64,000 nt of DNA from Euphorbia lathyris (GCF_963576675.1 NC_088916.1:57491001-57555000), one strand, 5' to 3'. Counted from the stretch's first letter, positions 32,306-44,005 are shown. The notes: a model not told the origin generated them from the letters alone. Numbers and translations: made by a program.

Positions 32306-33854
32306 GGGAAAATTATAAAATTGGGTCAAATGGGAGACTCATTTATATATTTAGAGCAATTACCCAACCTACTACATAGGGTTGCACATAACTAGCCGGA
32401 AAACTGAAGAACCGATTTCCGAAACCGAAACCGAACTGAAAAATAGGTTAACCGTAATCGGTGGACTAGTTTACGGTTTTTCATTTTAAAAACCGATGGT
32501 TAACCGAAACCGAAAAATAAACTGATTATTTATCGATACACATAAAACTAATCTAAATATATGTAGAAATTTAATTATCAATATATAAATATACATATTT
32601 ATACTGAATTTTTAAGTTAAGAATATTAAAATAACTTAAAATTTATTTGTTTTGTCGATTTTGTTAATTAAATTTGAAGTTCATAGTTTTATTTAATATT
32701 TAAATAATTATATATTTATTTTAAAGTGAATAATTATATATTTAAAGTGATATTTGCTACGAAAAGTCACTAATGGTTAACCGATCGGAGTAATAAGCTA
32801 ACCGAAATATGGCTAACCGAATTAAATCGACTGGTTAATGGTTTTTGTTAATGGACTAGTTAACCGATCATGTGCACCCCTACTACTACATATTTAGACT
32901 ATATTATTGTGACTTTCCCAAAATATATCAGACCTTTCATCTTCCCCTTCATATCTATGTTTCCCCTTCCCCTTCCTAACTATCTTTTCATCTTCCCCCC
33001 TTCCTTTATATTAAACTTATCGCTCTCTATTTTCTTCATCATCATGGTTGTCTCTTATTCCTCTCTTTATCTCTTGATTCTTCATCTTCCTGTTTCTAGG
33101 CAATTAAGTCATGGTTCTTCATCTTCCTGTTTCTTTTCGTCTCTTAGTTTTTTTCTTCTTGTGCGAATCGAATGCATAGTTATTCAACGTTATTCTGCCT
33201 GTTTTTCTGCGTTTATCATATGGTTATTATCGATTTCAATGGTAAAAGGCGGAAATAATGTAAGTATATACTATTTCTCTTTATCTTTTCTAGAAAATGG
33301 CTTTGCAAAATCAGTTTTGCGAAGTCTGTGAAAAAATAGGTTGAAAATGACGCTTTAGTTCCGCAGAAAATGATTATGTGAAGTCTGCGAAGAGAAAATC
33401 ATCATTTTTAGCATGATTTTTCTTTTCGTAGACTTCGCATAATCGTTTTCTGCGAAGCTAAAGCGTCCTTTTTTTTGTTCCATTTCTCTTTCAAGCTTGC
33501 TAACACGACTTAATTTTTGTGAAAGTGGTTGAATACAAAAGCATCAATCATGGTAGGCGGTGTGCTGGGATATAGGGAAGTTGGTGTTTTGGGTTCCATT
33601 TCTCATCCGAAAAGGACGGTTATTCCGCCGATTTTTCTTACTTTTGTAAAGTCTGGAAGCACCCTGATTTTTCTTGCTTCTAGTTCCTTGTGCTTTTGGG
33701 ATTTAGGGTTTGGTTTTTGATTATTGTTGCATTCTTGTTGTAAATTTTGATAATGTTATGATTTTATTGTTAGAATTATTGTTGCAATCTTGTTGTTATG
33801 ATTTGAATGTTATATACCACTTTGCACATTTCGCAATTTACGAAGGCCGTGAAG
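32306..33854. mobile_element. Truncated MULE copy 3 (M3)
   Basis: The left terminus is complete (GGGAAAATTATAAAATTGGG, after TAATTAGCG). The right is cut at GTGAAG|CATTG like copies 2 and 4. It contains the hAT MITE and the long hairpin (33,349-33,467). Confidence 0.8.
32377..32882. mobile_element. hAT MITE nested in MULE copy 3
   Basis: 506 bp, termini TAGGGTTGCACAT and GTGCACCCCTA, perfect duplication CTACTACA at 32,369-32,376 and 32,883-32,890. Confidence 0.9.
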
Positions 33855-34242
33855 CATTGATGGGTGAAAAATACACCGTGTAGGCCGATTGCTAAGCCCT
33901 TGGAACTCAAATTGAAATTCACGGTGTGTGCATGTTCTTCACACGTTCTATAATCTATTGGAGGGGGAGTTTGACTTGAAGCATTGACGAACGTAACGGT
34001 CGGAGGACTCAGGCCACACAGCGTGTCACAACACCCACAACCGCATGAGGTGACTTAGCTGACAAGGAGAACAAGGGGTCCAAGACTTATAGAATTACTA
34101 CTCTCTCTTATTTACTTTTTTGCCATTAAATTAATTACTGTGTTGCCATTCAGACATATTAACCCTTATGCCATTTGCTCATTTCACCTCATCCTACCCC
34201 TATCCTTTCCTTGATGTTTTGTAACCCTGGTCGGGGTAATTA
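33855..34242 (+). mobile_element. LTR-like fragment D, copy 2
   Basis: Collinear with 23,086-23,471 and 37,391-37,778. It ends at the TTA target of the complete Harbinger-type element. Confidence 0.5.
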
Positions 34243-35099
34243 GGAGGCGTTTGGTTCGCGTAGGGATAGCGGAATGAAATCAAGAAATGGAACAATGAGA
34301 AATGAATGAAATGATTTTGAATTCCCTTATCTGTTTGTTTCAGTTCCACAAAGGGAATGTTATATCTATGATTCTCTTTGTAGCTATTTGGTTCAAATGA
34401 GGTAATAAGACAGAGTTGTGATTTTAACAACAATTTATATCCATACATGTGTCTGTATTCATAAAATATAAGAATTATAATCAATTAATTTAACCAATAA
34501 AATCAAAAGACAATAAAACAGAGAAAATTGCAATAAAATTAATCAAAGAAAATACATAAACATTCTATTTTAAAAATAAATTAATTATTTTAAAATAATT
34601 AAAAATAAATACTAAAACCGAATAATATGATAAAAGAAAAAATGGTCAAAATTATTTTTCAGGATAAAAAAGTAAAAATAAATAAGTACAAGAATCAAAA
34701 GTGAAATTAGTCTAAGGATAAAAAATTATAAATAAGTAAAGGATCAAAACAAAAAGTAAAATTTAGTCAAAATATTTTTGAGGAAAAAGTTAAAAATATA
34801 TAAGTACATGGATCAAAAGTGAAATTAATTTAAGCATAAAAAAGTTAAAATAAATAAATAAATATATGGATCAAAATAAAAATTAAAAAGTAAAATAAAG
34901 AGTAAATTAGAATTTTATAAACAGTGTAGACGTTTAAGTTAGCAAGTGGGGAGAAATGGAACAGAATTAAATGAGTTACGGGTAAACTCAAAACTAAAGA
35001 AGTAAACTGAATTATTAAATTAATAAAACAAACACTAACAAAAGAAATGAAATATCCACTTTTCTTTCTCCTTTCTTGAAACCCTCGAAACAAATCCTC
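34243..35099. mobile_element. Harbinger-type non-autonomous element (857 bp)
   Basis: The left end is GGAGGCGTTTGGTTCGCG. The right end read on the minus strand is GAGGATTTGTTTCGAGGG, an imperfect inverted pair. The 3-bp flanks are TTA on both sides (34,240-34,242 and 35,100-35,102), as for PIF/Harbinger. The interior is A-rich with repeated GGATCAAAA and AAGTAAA(A)AT, and has no transposase. Only this copy is complete. Confidence 0.75.
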
Positions 35100-35138
35100 T
35101 TAAGTATTGTTACTTTTATTTTAGGGGATGTGTTTAAA

Positions 35139-35310
35139 CAGCCATGTTCACATGCACGCTAATGACCAAATGAATTTGTACATTCACCGTTAGATATAGG
35201 CTTATTGAATCCAAGCCTTATGATGTTTTAAATCTCCACTATAAGATTCTAATAAGCCTAAATAATGATCAAATATTATATGATCATTAATGTTCATGTG
35301 ATCAAAATCG
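35139..35310. mobile_element. Fold-back Mutator-type MITE, copy C (diverged)
   Basis: 172 bp, starting CAGCCATGTTCACATGCACG, with a perfect 9-bp duplication GTGTTTAAA at 35,130-35,138 and 35,311-35,319. It shares ATTCACCGTTAGATATAGGC with copies A and B. Confidence 0.85.
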
Positions 35311-35319
35311 GTGTTTAAA

Positions 35320-36079
35320 TCCCATTGTTTGTAAAGATATTAAACTTTTTATGAATCATTTTATTAAAAACTCTTTTGGAACAAGGTTTCTATATCTATT
35401 GGGATTATCTATTTCAAGTTTACTTTGAAAATAAATTTTTTTATTTGATTTACTATTAAAAAAACCAACTTATTTGTTAGTAATCAGTATAAAAAAAAAA
35501 AAAAATTAACCGATGAAAATAATAAATTAACTGATTAGTGTTAATCGATCATTCAATTATTATTTTAGTTAGAAATGTAGTTCGATTGGATAAAATTTGG
35601 TAATAAATCATTATATAAAATTAATAGTACTTAACTAATAGTAGTAGATATGAAGATATTAATTGAATGTTTGATGCTGGTGAAAAGGGTGTCATTCAAT
35701 TAATATCTAAGTGATATTAATATATATATATATGAAAAGGTCGCAAAAAAATATAGTTTAGATGGCTAATGGTTGGGTAATTGATCTAAATATGTAATTT
35801 TCATTTGATCCAATTTTAGAATTTTTCCTAACCAGCGTGTCTATCGTATTAGTTTACAGGTCTGAGGTAGTTATCGTTCTATTATTACTTTTTTTTTATA
35901 AAGTTCTATTATTACTCTTGATCGGGTTCATTGGTACCAATAGTGTACTTATATAAAAAAAACTGGATATTATTTACCTATCATCCATGACCAAATCAAA
36001 CATTTTTACCATTTCCAAATAACACCATTATATTCTATTATTTGAAATTAAAAAGTAAAAATTAACTACCAATTATATA
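35320..36079. other. Duplicated gene-flank and MULE right-end block, copy 2
   Basis: 35,505-35,695 matches 16,600-16,790. 35,705-35,825 is the last 120 bases of a MULE right end. 35,826-36,028 matches 21,290-21,485, and 36,010-36,075 matches 17,000-17,050. No gene is present here. Confidence 0.6.
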
Positions 36080-37390
36080 CTAATATAAATATATGTAGAA
36101 ATTTAATTATCAATATATAAATATACATATTTATACTGAATTTTTAAGTTAAGAATATTAAAATAACTTAAAATTTATTTGTTTTGTCGATTTTGTTAAT
36201 TAAATTTGAAGTTCATAGTTTTATTTAATATTTAAATAATTATATATTTATTTTAAAGTGAATAATTATATATTTAAAGTGATATTTGTTACGGAAAGCT
36301 ACTAATGGTTAACCGACCGGAGTAATAAGCTAACCGAAATATGGCTAACCGAATTAAATGGACTGGTTAATGGTTTTTGTTAATGGACTAGTTAACCGAC
36401 CATGTGCACCCATACTACTACATATTTAGACTATATTATTGTGACTTTCCTAAAATATATCAGACATTTCATCTTCCCCTTCCTATCTATGTTTCCCCTT
36501 CCCCTTCCTAACTATCTTTTCATTTCCTCCCCCCCCCCCCCCCCCCCCTTCCTTTATATTGAACTTATCGCTCTCTATTTTCTTCATCATCATGGTTGTC
36601 TCTTATTCCTTTCTTTATCTCTTGATTCTTCATCTTCCTGTTTCTAGGCAATTAAATCATGGTTCTTCATCTTCCTGTTTCTTTTCGTCTCTTAGTTTTT
36701 TTCTTCTTGTGCGAATCGAAGGCATAGTTATTCAACGTTATTCTGCCTGTTTTTCTGCGTTTATCATATGGTTATTATCGATTTCAATGGTAAAAGGCGT
36801 AAATAATGTAAGTATCTACTATTTCTCTTTATCTTTTCTAGAAAATGGCTTCGCGAAATCAGTTTTGCGAAGTCTGTAAAAAAAGGCTGAAAATGACGCT
36901 TTAGTTTCGCAGAAAACGATTATGTGAAGTCTGCGAAGAGAAAATCATCATTTTTAGCATGATTTTTCTTTTCGTAGACTTCGCATAATCGTTTTCTGCG
37001 AAGCTAAAGCGTCCTTTTTTTGTTCCATTTCTCTTTCAAGCTTGCTAACACGACTTAATTTTTGTGAAGGTGGTTGAATACAAAAGTATCAATCATAGTA
37101 GGCGGTGTGCTGGGATATAGGGGAGTTGGTGTTTTGGGTTCCATTTCTCATCCGAAAAGGACGGTTATTCCGCTGATTTTTCTTACTTTTGTAAAGTCTG
37201 GAAGCACCCTGATTTTTCTTGCTTCTAGTTCCTTGTGCTTCTGGGATTTAGGGTTTGGTTTTTGATTATTGTTGCATTCTTGTTGTAAATTTTGATAATG
37301 TTATGATTTTATTGTTAGAATTATTGTTGCATTATGATTTGAATGTTATATACCACTTTGCACATTTCGCAATTTACGAAGGTCGTGAAG
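36080..37390. mobile_element. Truncated MULE copy 4 (M4)
   Basis: It starts inside the hAT MITE (lacking about its first 170 bases) and is cut at GTGAAG|CATTG on the right. In several places it is closer to copy 1 than to copies 2 and 3 (for example GTCTGTAAAAAAAGGCTG). A run of 20 C at 36,529-36,548 replaces the six or seven C of the other copies. It contains the long hairpin at 36,895-37,013. Confidence 0.8.
36529..36548 (+). repeat. Poly-C tract of 20
   Basis: A homopolymer run unique to MULE copy 4. It could be a real expansion or a base-calling or assembly problem. Confidence 0.85.
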
Positions 37391-37778
37391 CATTGATGGG
37401 TGAAAAATACACCGTGTAGGCCGATTGCTAAGCCCTTGGAACTCAAATTGAAATTCACGGTGTGTGCATGTTCTTCACACGTTCTATAATCTATTGGAGG
37501 GGGAGTTTGACTTGAAGCATTGACGAACGTAACGATCAGAGGACTCAGACCACACAGCGTGTCACAACACCCACAGCCGCATGAGGTGACTTAGCTGACA
37601 AGGAGAACAAGGGGTCCAAGACTTCTAGAATTACTACTCTCTCTTATTTACTTTTTTTCCATTATATTAATTACTGTCTTGCCATTCAGACATATTAACC
37701 CTTATGCCATTTGCTCATTTCACCTCATCCTACCCCTATCCTTTTCTTGATGTTTTGTAACCCTGGTCGGGGTAATTA
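37391..37778 (+). mobile_element. LTR-like fragment D, copy 3
   Basis: Collinear with 23,086-23,471 and 33,855-34,242, followed by the truncated Harbinger element. Confidence 0.5.
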
Positions 37779-37873
37779 GGAGGCGTTTGGTTCGCGTAGG
37801 GATAGCGGAATGAAATCAAAAAATGGAACAATGAGAAATGAATGAAATGATTTTGAATTCCCTTGTCTGTTTG
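37779..37873. mobile_element. Truncated Harbinger-type MITE, second left-end fragment
   Basis: Same 95-base remnant and same breakpoint (TGTTTG|CTCAATAATTTC) as at 23,472-23,565. The two blocks therefore descend from one rearranged ancestor. Confidence 0.75.
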
Positions 37874-38044
37874 CTCAATAATTTCTGATAATTATCTTTA
37901 TTCAATTTAATTTCTATTGGAAAACAAAAATAAGAAACTACTAATGTTTTAGTTTTACCAATAATTAATATCCAGACCAGACTGTGGAGTGATACAATGA
38001 ACTCAATTCGAAAAAATACTGTAGAAAATGGAAAAACTCAATTC

Positions 38045-38433
38045 GAATCTTAGAATCAGCTTTCGTCTCCGTGAGATCGGGATTCGAGTTCTCTTCCTCC
38101 GGAGCTGATTGAGCATTCTCGCAAACAACAATCTGCTTATCCTCAATCTCAATTGCCGCTGCTTTTGTTTCCTTGAGGGTGGAGGTGGAGGAAAGTGAGA
38201 CGTAGTGATCGTAAAGATCAGGCTGAGATGCGGCGGCGGCGTCCTTGTTTGAAAGATAGTAGATAATGAAAATAATAGCGTTGATTAGGAGAAAAACGTA
38301 GATTTTGCGGTTTAAAAGGGAGAAATAGGCGGAGGAAATTTCTTTGAGGACTGCAAAATAAGGATAGGAGCAGAGAAGAGCCAAGGCAGTGATCAGGCGG
38401 TGGGAATAGGAAATATAATTTCTGTTTCTGTTT
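38045..38433 (-). pseudogene. DUF4408 gene copy 3, truncated at both ends
   Basis: It covers roughly residues 20-150 of copies 1 and 2: the two membrane helices (IYVFLLINAIIFIIYYL), the DLYDHYVSLSST region and the polar centre. The 5' end with start, FEFDSVKAEK and TATA box is missing; the homology stops near 38,433. A deletion of about 230 coding bases joins the middle directly to the 3' flank at TCAATTCGAA|TCTTAGAATC, so DUF761 is lost. It is a mosaic: copy-2-like in the helices, copy-1-like at SNPDLTETKADSK. A 139-codon frame (37,965-38,384) remains open but lacks the family start and end. Not expected to be functional. Confidence 0.85.
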
Positions 38434-38484
38434 GTTTGTCCGAGCTTGTTAGCCTTCCATTCTTATCAAAAAAAAATCAATATA

Positions 38485-39234
38485 CAGTAAAACCTCTATA
38501 AATTAATACTCAATAAATTAATAAACTCTTTAAAATAATAATTTCTTCTGGTCCCGACTTGGTCCAGTTCAAAAAATGATCAATTTTAATAAATTAATAA
38601 GATAATAATTTTCCGTAACAACCCTTTATAAATACATTGTATTATTAACTCTATAAATTAATAATTTCTCAAGTACATATGCGAAATATATATAGATATA
38701 CATACTTAGGATAATTTAGCAAAATATGAATCTATGTATTTTGTTTTTTCTTGAAATTTAAATCTAGTTGAATTTCATCTCTAACTATTCTCAATGCATT
38801 CAAAAGCTCTGGTGTATCCTTCTCAAATTGTAACAAAAAATTGTAAAGAGTGGATGATGCTATAATTGCTTCCTTTCCTTTGACTGGTTTCAAAAGCACC
38901 GAATTATCTCAGCTTCATCCTCATTTTGGTATGATTTGAAACAACACTCCATGTAAATTTATATAGTAATTCATTAACTATGATACATTGAATATTTTTA
39001 ACATAAATACAATGAACTTCCAAGTTCAATTAACTTATATAATGCACATTTAATTTTATTTGTTCATTGATTTTAGACAAAAACTTTATTTAAAATAGTA
39101 ATTTAAAATTTATTTTTAAAAAATTTAAAATCACTCTATAAATTAATAATTATTAATTTATCGATTAATTAATAACTCTATAAATTAATAAAATTCCATG
39201 GTCCCAACATTATTAATTTATAGAGGTTTTACTG
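38485..39234. mobile_element. Emigrant-like (Tc1/mariner, pogo-type) non-autonomous element
   Basis: 750 bp, termini CAGTAAAACCTCTATAAATT and its near complement ending GAGGTTTTACTG, with TA on both sides. The terminus resembles the Emigrant MITE of Arabidopsis. The minus strand at about 38,780-38,900 has a short frame (LKPVKGKEAIIASSTLYNF) that might be decayed transposase, but this is unproven. A truncated sister is at 25,052-25,340. Confidence 0.75.
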
Positions 39235-39306
39235 TATAGTACTTTTTGAGGTTGAAGTGAAATTGTATGTGTTTTATAATAAATTTAGAGTCCTTTTTAA
39301 TGCTAT

Positions 39307-39465
39307 AAAAAAAAAGGGTCCGAGGAGGGGTCCCACCACAAGGGTGTATTGGGAGCAAGTCTTCCCTTGCCAATTTAATTGGCAAGAGGCCGCTCCTAAG
39401 ACTTGAACCCGTGACCTCTGGTCACACGACAACAACGTTTTACCGTTGCGCCAAGGCTCGCCCTC
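39307..39465 (-). mobile_element. Au-type SINE with 16-bp target duplication
   Basis: On the minus strand it begins GGGCGAGCCTTGGCGCAACG. It has a pol III A-box-like TTGGCGCAACGG, a B-box-like GGTTCAAGTC, and CTTGTGGTGGGACCCC near the 3' end, matching the plant Au SINE layout. A perfect direct repeat, TCCTTTTTAATGCTAT, lies at 39,291-39,306 and 39,466-39,481. The perfect duplication suggests a fairly recent insertion. Confidence 0.9.
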
Positions 39466-39504
39466 TCCTTTTTAATGCTATGTATAAAAATAAAAAATAT
39501 TGCT

Positions 39505-39621
39505 GCCATGTATCACTCTTCTTTTTCTTACATACCAATAGCAAAAATCTCATCCTCAAAACCTTTTTTTACTAGCAATGAATCTCTCCATTTTAAATCT
39601 TGATTCGTCATTGTTCATATG
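39505..39621 (-). pseudogene. DUF761 gene copy 4: C-terminal relic
   Basis: Homologous to the last 35-40 codons and stop region of copies 1 and 2. The minus strand reads MNNDESRFKMERFIASKKR, then a frameshift and stop. It is more diverged than copies 1-3, so it is an older relic. No upstream coding part was found; it ends against unassigned sequence at 39,622. Confidence 0.75.
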
Positions 39622-39969
39622 TATTGTACTATGTGCCATTCCGGGATGCGAGGCGTGCTTAACGTTTTTCTTTTATTGTGTTTTTTCATGTTTTTACGTT
39701 AGAACCACCACCAATCATGACATGATTGGACGTTCGGTTTGTTTGAATTGATTCTGTATGATTATGTTTTGAGTAAGGATGGTCTAAGAAGAGTTTTGAG
39801 TTTGTTTTTCCAGTTATATGTAGGAAGATATGTAGTTCTGCAGCCATAATCGTAGCAGTTGTTTTAATTTTCACACATTCAGTAAGAATTTATGGTCCAT
39901 GTGAATAGGTTACGTACCTTGCAATAGTGAAGCAACTGTCAAATCCTAAAAACTATGTGATCAATAATA
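39622..39969. other. Unassigned sequence
   Basis: No family, repeat end or gene was recognised. Confidence 0.4.
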
Positions 39970-40385
39970 TACAAGGATCATCGAAAGACAGAGCCTCGTA
40001 AAATTTGAAATGCTTAGTAAACCTCCTTATTTAGTGTTTTGTGAGCTATGAGTTGTTAAAGCCATCTAAAATCATTCGTTATTGAGTCAATTTGTGCCAC
40101 CTGCATAGTCCAACCACCTTGGGGGTAGACGATTTTCCCTTCTCAAAAGGTGGATGGCCTACTTCGAGAGACCTTTGGTTCTCATAGTTGGGGATGTTTG
40201 CCTTTTTTAAATTGGAGCCGCTCACACCATCCTTTGGGGTGATGGCCCCATGCCTCAGGGTCGCAAGCCCCGTCCCTTGGAGCCGACAACCCCATTTTTT
40301 AGGTGGAGCTGACTCTATTCCTTGGGATTGCCAACCCTGTCTTTTGGGGCTCCTTTGCCAAGATCTCATTTGAGGTTATCAATAG
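39970..40385. repeat. Dispersed repeat Y, copy 2
   Basis: Collinear with 25,917-26,345 (shared GTTGTTAAAGCCATCTAAAATC and GAGGTTATCAAT). Interrupted on the right by an LTR. Confidence 0.6.
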
Positions 40386-40850
40386 TGATATCTCGCAGAA
40401 TGTCCTTCACTAGAATGCTTCCATGTGAGGCGCCGTTGGGTTCGGCCGAGGGCACTCCGATGCTTAAGTTAGTAATGATTCTAGAGAATAAACTATAAGC
40501 ACAAAGTAGAGATTTTGAAAGTGTACCTTGAATACCTTGGGATTTGGGTATTTATATATGTTTCTGTAAACATTGATATGGTTAATGAATTGCCTTGCAT
40601 TTAATGCTATTGAATGTTATTTAAGCTTCCAGATTCTTTCACCTATTGTGCCATAATTAAGCATTGGGCTTTTAGTCCATCTCAATACATTTCCTTAATT
40701 TTATGTCTTTCTCTTATTTAATCAAAAACACTTAACAAACAATTAGTCTAATTAAATCAATATTTAATTTCTATATTAAACTAATTACATTAATTTTCTT
40801 ATAATATTTTTGTCAGAATCAAAATTCAGTGTGGAAATTATGTTTCAACA
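40386..40850 (-). mobile_element. LTR (probably solo), donor of the 78-bp filler
   Basis: On the minus strand it runs from TGTTGAAACATAATTTCC to a TATCA end, with a TATA box TATATAAATA at 40,549-40,558. The R/U5 part includes ACTTAAGCATCGGAGTGCCC, common in plant LTRs. No matching target duplication (AATAG and GCAAC), so one end may be shared with a neighbouring element. Confidence 0.55.
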
Positions 40851-41342
40851 GCAACCACCAAAGGCGAGTCGGAGCCCAACTCTTTTGAAGAATGGGAGAA
40901 TGATGCGGACATCTCCAATACAAGACCTGGAGTGGGAGCAAAAAAAAAGACATTAGGGTGAAAAACTCTCACTCGGCGTGTGAGACTGCCCACTCGCTGA
41001 GTGAGGTTGCAACTAGAACTGGACATTGGCGAATTTCACACACCGAAGGATAGCAAGGCAACCACACGTCGTGTGGAACTCTCACTCGACGTGTGGAGTG
41101 ACTCCACATCGTGTGGCACCCTCACTCGGCGTGTGATGATCGGAAGGAACTCTAACTTAGAGCAGAATGTCAGCCACTCGGCGTGTGGCATCTCCACTCG
41201 GCGTGTGGGATGATTTTTCAGCAAAACGAACAAAGAGACACAATCGTCAGTTTTTCTGTTCCTTTTCGTAATTTACTGTTTTGTCACTCATGTAATTAAT
41301 GTCTTTCCATTTAGAGGTAATAACCTAATGTCATTGTCCTAG
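40851..41342 (+). mobile_element. LTR-like sequence with a CACTCGGCGTGTG array
   Basis: Eight copies of a quasi-palindromic motif, CACTCGGCGTGTG or close variants, occur at 40,970-41,210. The following text is like fragment D and continues after the next insertion at 44,048 (TCATTATGCCATTTATCCCC, GTTGTAACCCTAG). It is read as an LTR on the plus strand. Confidence 0.5.
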
Positions 41343-41589
41343 TTAAATTACACCCAAGGCCATTGAACTTTATCCATTTTAACATTATGGCCACTGAACT
41401 TCAATTCTTAATGATATGACCACTGAACTTTACACTTTTTAATACTGGTGGTCACTCAACGCCTCAAAACGACCGTTGACGGCCTCAAAATAGGTTTTTG
41501 AAGTCTAAACGATTGGATTAAGATGGTTTTGGTTGTTTATATTGACGAAAACTTTTGTTGTTAAAACAATGGAGTAAAAAAATACTAGG

Positions 41590-42880
41590 GAATCGAGTTC
41601 ACTTCCTAAGTTTGAGCCAATGAAATCTATTGAAATAAGGCACCAAAGAGAAATCTGTGATTTTAAAGATGGTGATTTCTAAAAGAAACTCGGTGCTAAG
41701 ACCTTAAACCACCTCATTCTTATTCTTCACTCCTATTTACTTAACCGGGCCAATGGTTACTTAAATACGATAAGAAAGCTTTAAGCTCAATGAGAAATCC
41801 TAGCAATGTAGTGCTAGAAACCACATCGATTTGCTATCGAGTCTAAGAATGTAGTTTTTCTTTAACCTATTGTTACTATGGAGAGTAAAAAGCGATTAAC
41901 TAAAATATGGACTAAGCTTACGTTCTTAGTTCTTTTAAATCGAATTCCTTCCGAGTGTTTATCTAATAGACTTCTAACTTGATTCAAAACATTAGAAAGA
42001 TTCCCCTCATCCCTAGTAGGGAAGAATTAGTTCATGGTCATTGGGGAAACAAAACTTGAAATAAAGTGAAACTCATTGAAAGTAGAAGATGAAGAAATGG
42101 AAGATGAACAAACTTTTGATTAAATATGTAATCAACCCACAAAACTAAAAGGAAATGACTTTTGAAACAAGAAATTATACTTAAGAATTACAAAAATCAA
42201 CTAAAACTAGAGTATTGACAATTGCCCAAAACTTGGCTACAACAACAATAAAGAAACTATGTAAAAAGGTGCATAAGGTGTGTAAAGTGTCTCTTATCTT
42301 CCAAACTCTCATCTATTTATAGGCTAAATCTTGCTCCAATCAAGATGATAATCTGAAATTGATGATTAGTAGCCTCCAAAATACTGAATTTGTGCATTAA
42401 ATGTCCTTGAGAAGTTCAATTAAAGAGAGGTTTGGGCTTGCATAGAGAAGAGGAGTCGGCCGGTGCAAGTTGCTGAAGACAACAGGTCTCGCCAAGACCT
42501 AGGAGGTCTCGTCGAGACCTGCCCCCGAAACAATTCCAGCTCTGCTTCTAACCAATTGCAATGCTTTTGTACGAGTCTGTTGCAATTGGTTCAACCATGT
42601 TTGTGCGAATCCGTTGCAATAGGCTCAAATTATCCAAGAATTGTCGTTTTGCTGTCTTTTCACGGAATGCATCCTTGTTCTTGTCATGTAACTCACTCGG
42701 ATAAATTGTCAATCTCGTGAGGGTGTGTGAGAGTGTAAAAATAAACTAAAAACTCGTGAATTAAATTAAAATTATGTGACGGTGTGTGAAATTGTGAATT
42801 GAAGTTTAACAAAAAATTAATCCTAAAGTAATAAAAAGACACACAAATAGACGAAATTATGACTCGATTTTACTATAAAA
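41590..42880 (-). mobile_element. LTR-like insertion in the large MULE
   Basis: It does not belong to the MULE and resembles in layout the solo LTR at 51,471-53,045. Minus-strand TATA box CCTATAAATAG (42,310-42,320), preceded by repeated quasi-palindromes (GGTCTCGCCAAGACC, GGTCTCGTCGAGACC, TTGCAATTGG variants) at 42,480-42,640. The ends are not defined. Confidence 0.4.
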
Positions 42881-43188
42881 TGGACGGCAACAATATTCAA
42901 AGGAACTTTAACTCTTGAAAATTTTCGTTTTGAGGTCATTTAGGTGTTGTATGGTTAGGAGTGGGAAAATGAATTTTTAGAAAGAGAAAGCTGTGATTTT
43001 GAAAAATAAAAAATGTGGTATCATGAAAAATGTCGTTTTGAACCACTTTAATTCTTGAATATTTTTATTTTAAGGTCAGTGATGGTCATTTTGAGAAGTT
43101 AGTTAAAGTTGAGTGTCACTAGTATTAAAAAGTGTAAAGTTCAGTGCATAACGTTAAGAATTGAAATTCAGTGTCCATAATGTTAAAA

Positions 43189-44005
43189 GGGTAAATAATT
43201 ATAAAGTCCCTGAGTTTTTACTTAATACACTAGTTAGTCCCTCTGTTTTTAGAAATAATTATATAGTCCCTCAGTTTTTAGTTTCATCAACTCCTTAGTC
43301 CTTATGTTTGAGTCAATGGTCAAACTATACCAAATAAATTTCAAAATACCAAAATTACTCTTTATTCTATATTTTAATAATAAAACATCTATTTTTCCTA
43401 TTTTATGTTTTTTTCTCTTTTTTTCCTATATAGTCTCTACAATATTTTTTTTCCTGCAAAATCTCTACAATATTGAATAATTAATTTATTAAATTTTATA
43501 TAATTATAGAAATTTAATTTAGTAGCCTAACTTTTATTGACTAAAAAAATGAATGAAAAATATTTCAAAAATTATCAGAATAAGAGCAAAACTATATAAA
43601 TTGTAAAAAGTAATCTTTATTTATCTCAAATAAAATTTTATAAATGAAAAAAAAATGATTTTTTGAAAAATTTATTAATATTTAATGCTAGTTTAAAGAC
43701 ATTATATTAAAAAAATAATTTTTTAAGAGGATAAAAATACATTTTTTAATGATTAGTATATACAATTACATAAATTTCGGTATATATATACTTCATAAAC
43801 TTTATTAAAACTATTTTGATTAGATTTGAAATTAAAAACTAAGTTTTTTTTATGTAAATAACTAGGGGTAATTTGGACTTTCATCTACAAAAACACATGG
43901 AATGATTAAAGAGTTGATTAAAATAAAACTTAAGGACCTTATAATTATAGGATGGACCTACTAGTATGTTAAGCAAAAACATAAGGACTTTATAATTATT
44001 TACCC
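43189..44005. mobile_element. Mutator-type element nested in the terminal repeat of another MULE
   Basis: 817 bp, termini GGGTAAATAATTATAAAGTCC and the near complement GGACTTTATAATTATTTACCC. Perfect 9-bp duplication ATGTTAAAA at 43,180-43,188 and 44,006-44,014. The interior is very AT-rich, without a frame. Confidence 0.9.

Noticed and set aside
40970..41210. Regular palindromic repeats that could be mistaken for a CRISPR array.
   Set aside because: Unit length about 13, spacing irregular, the spacers are not unique units, and the setting is a plant LTR.
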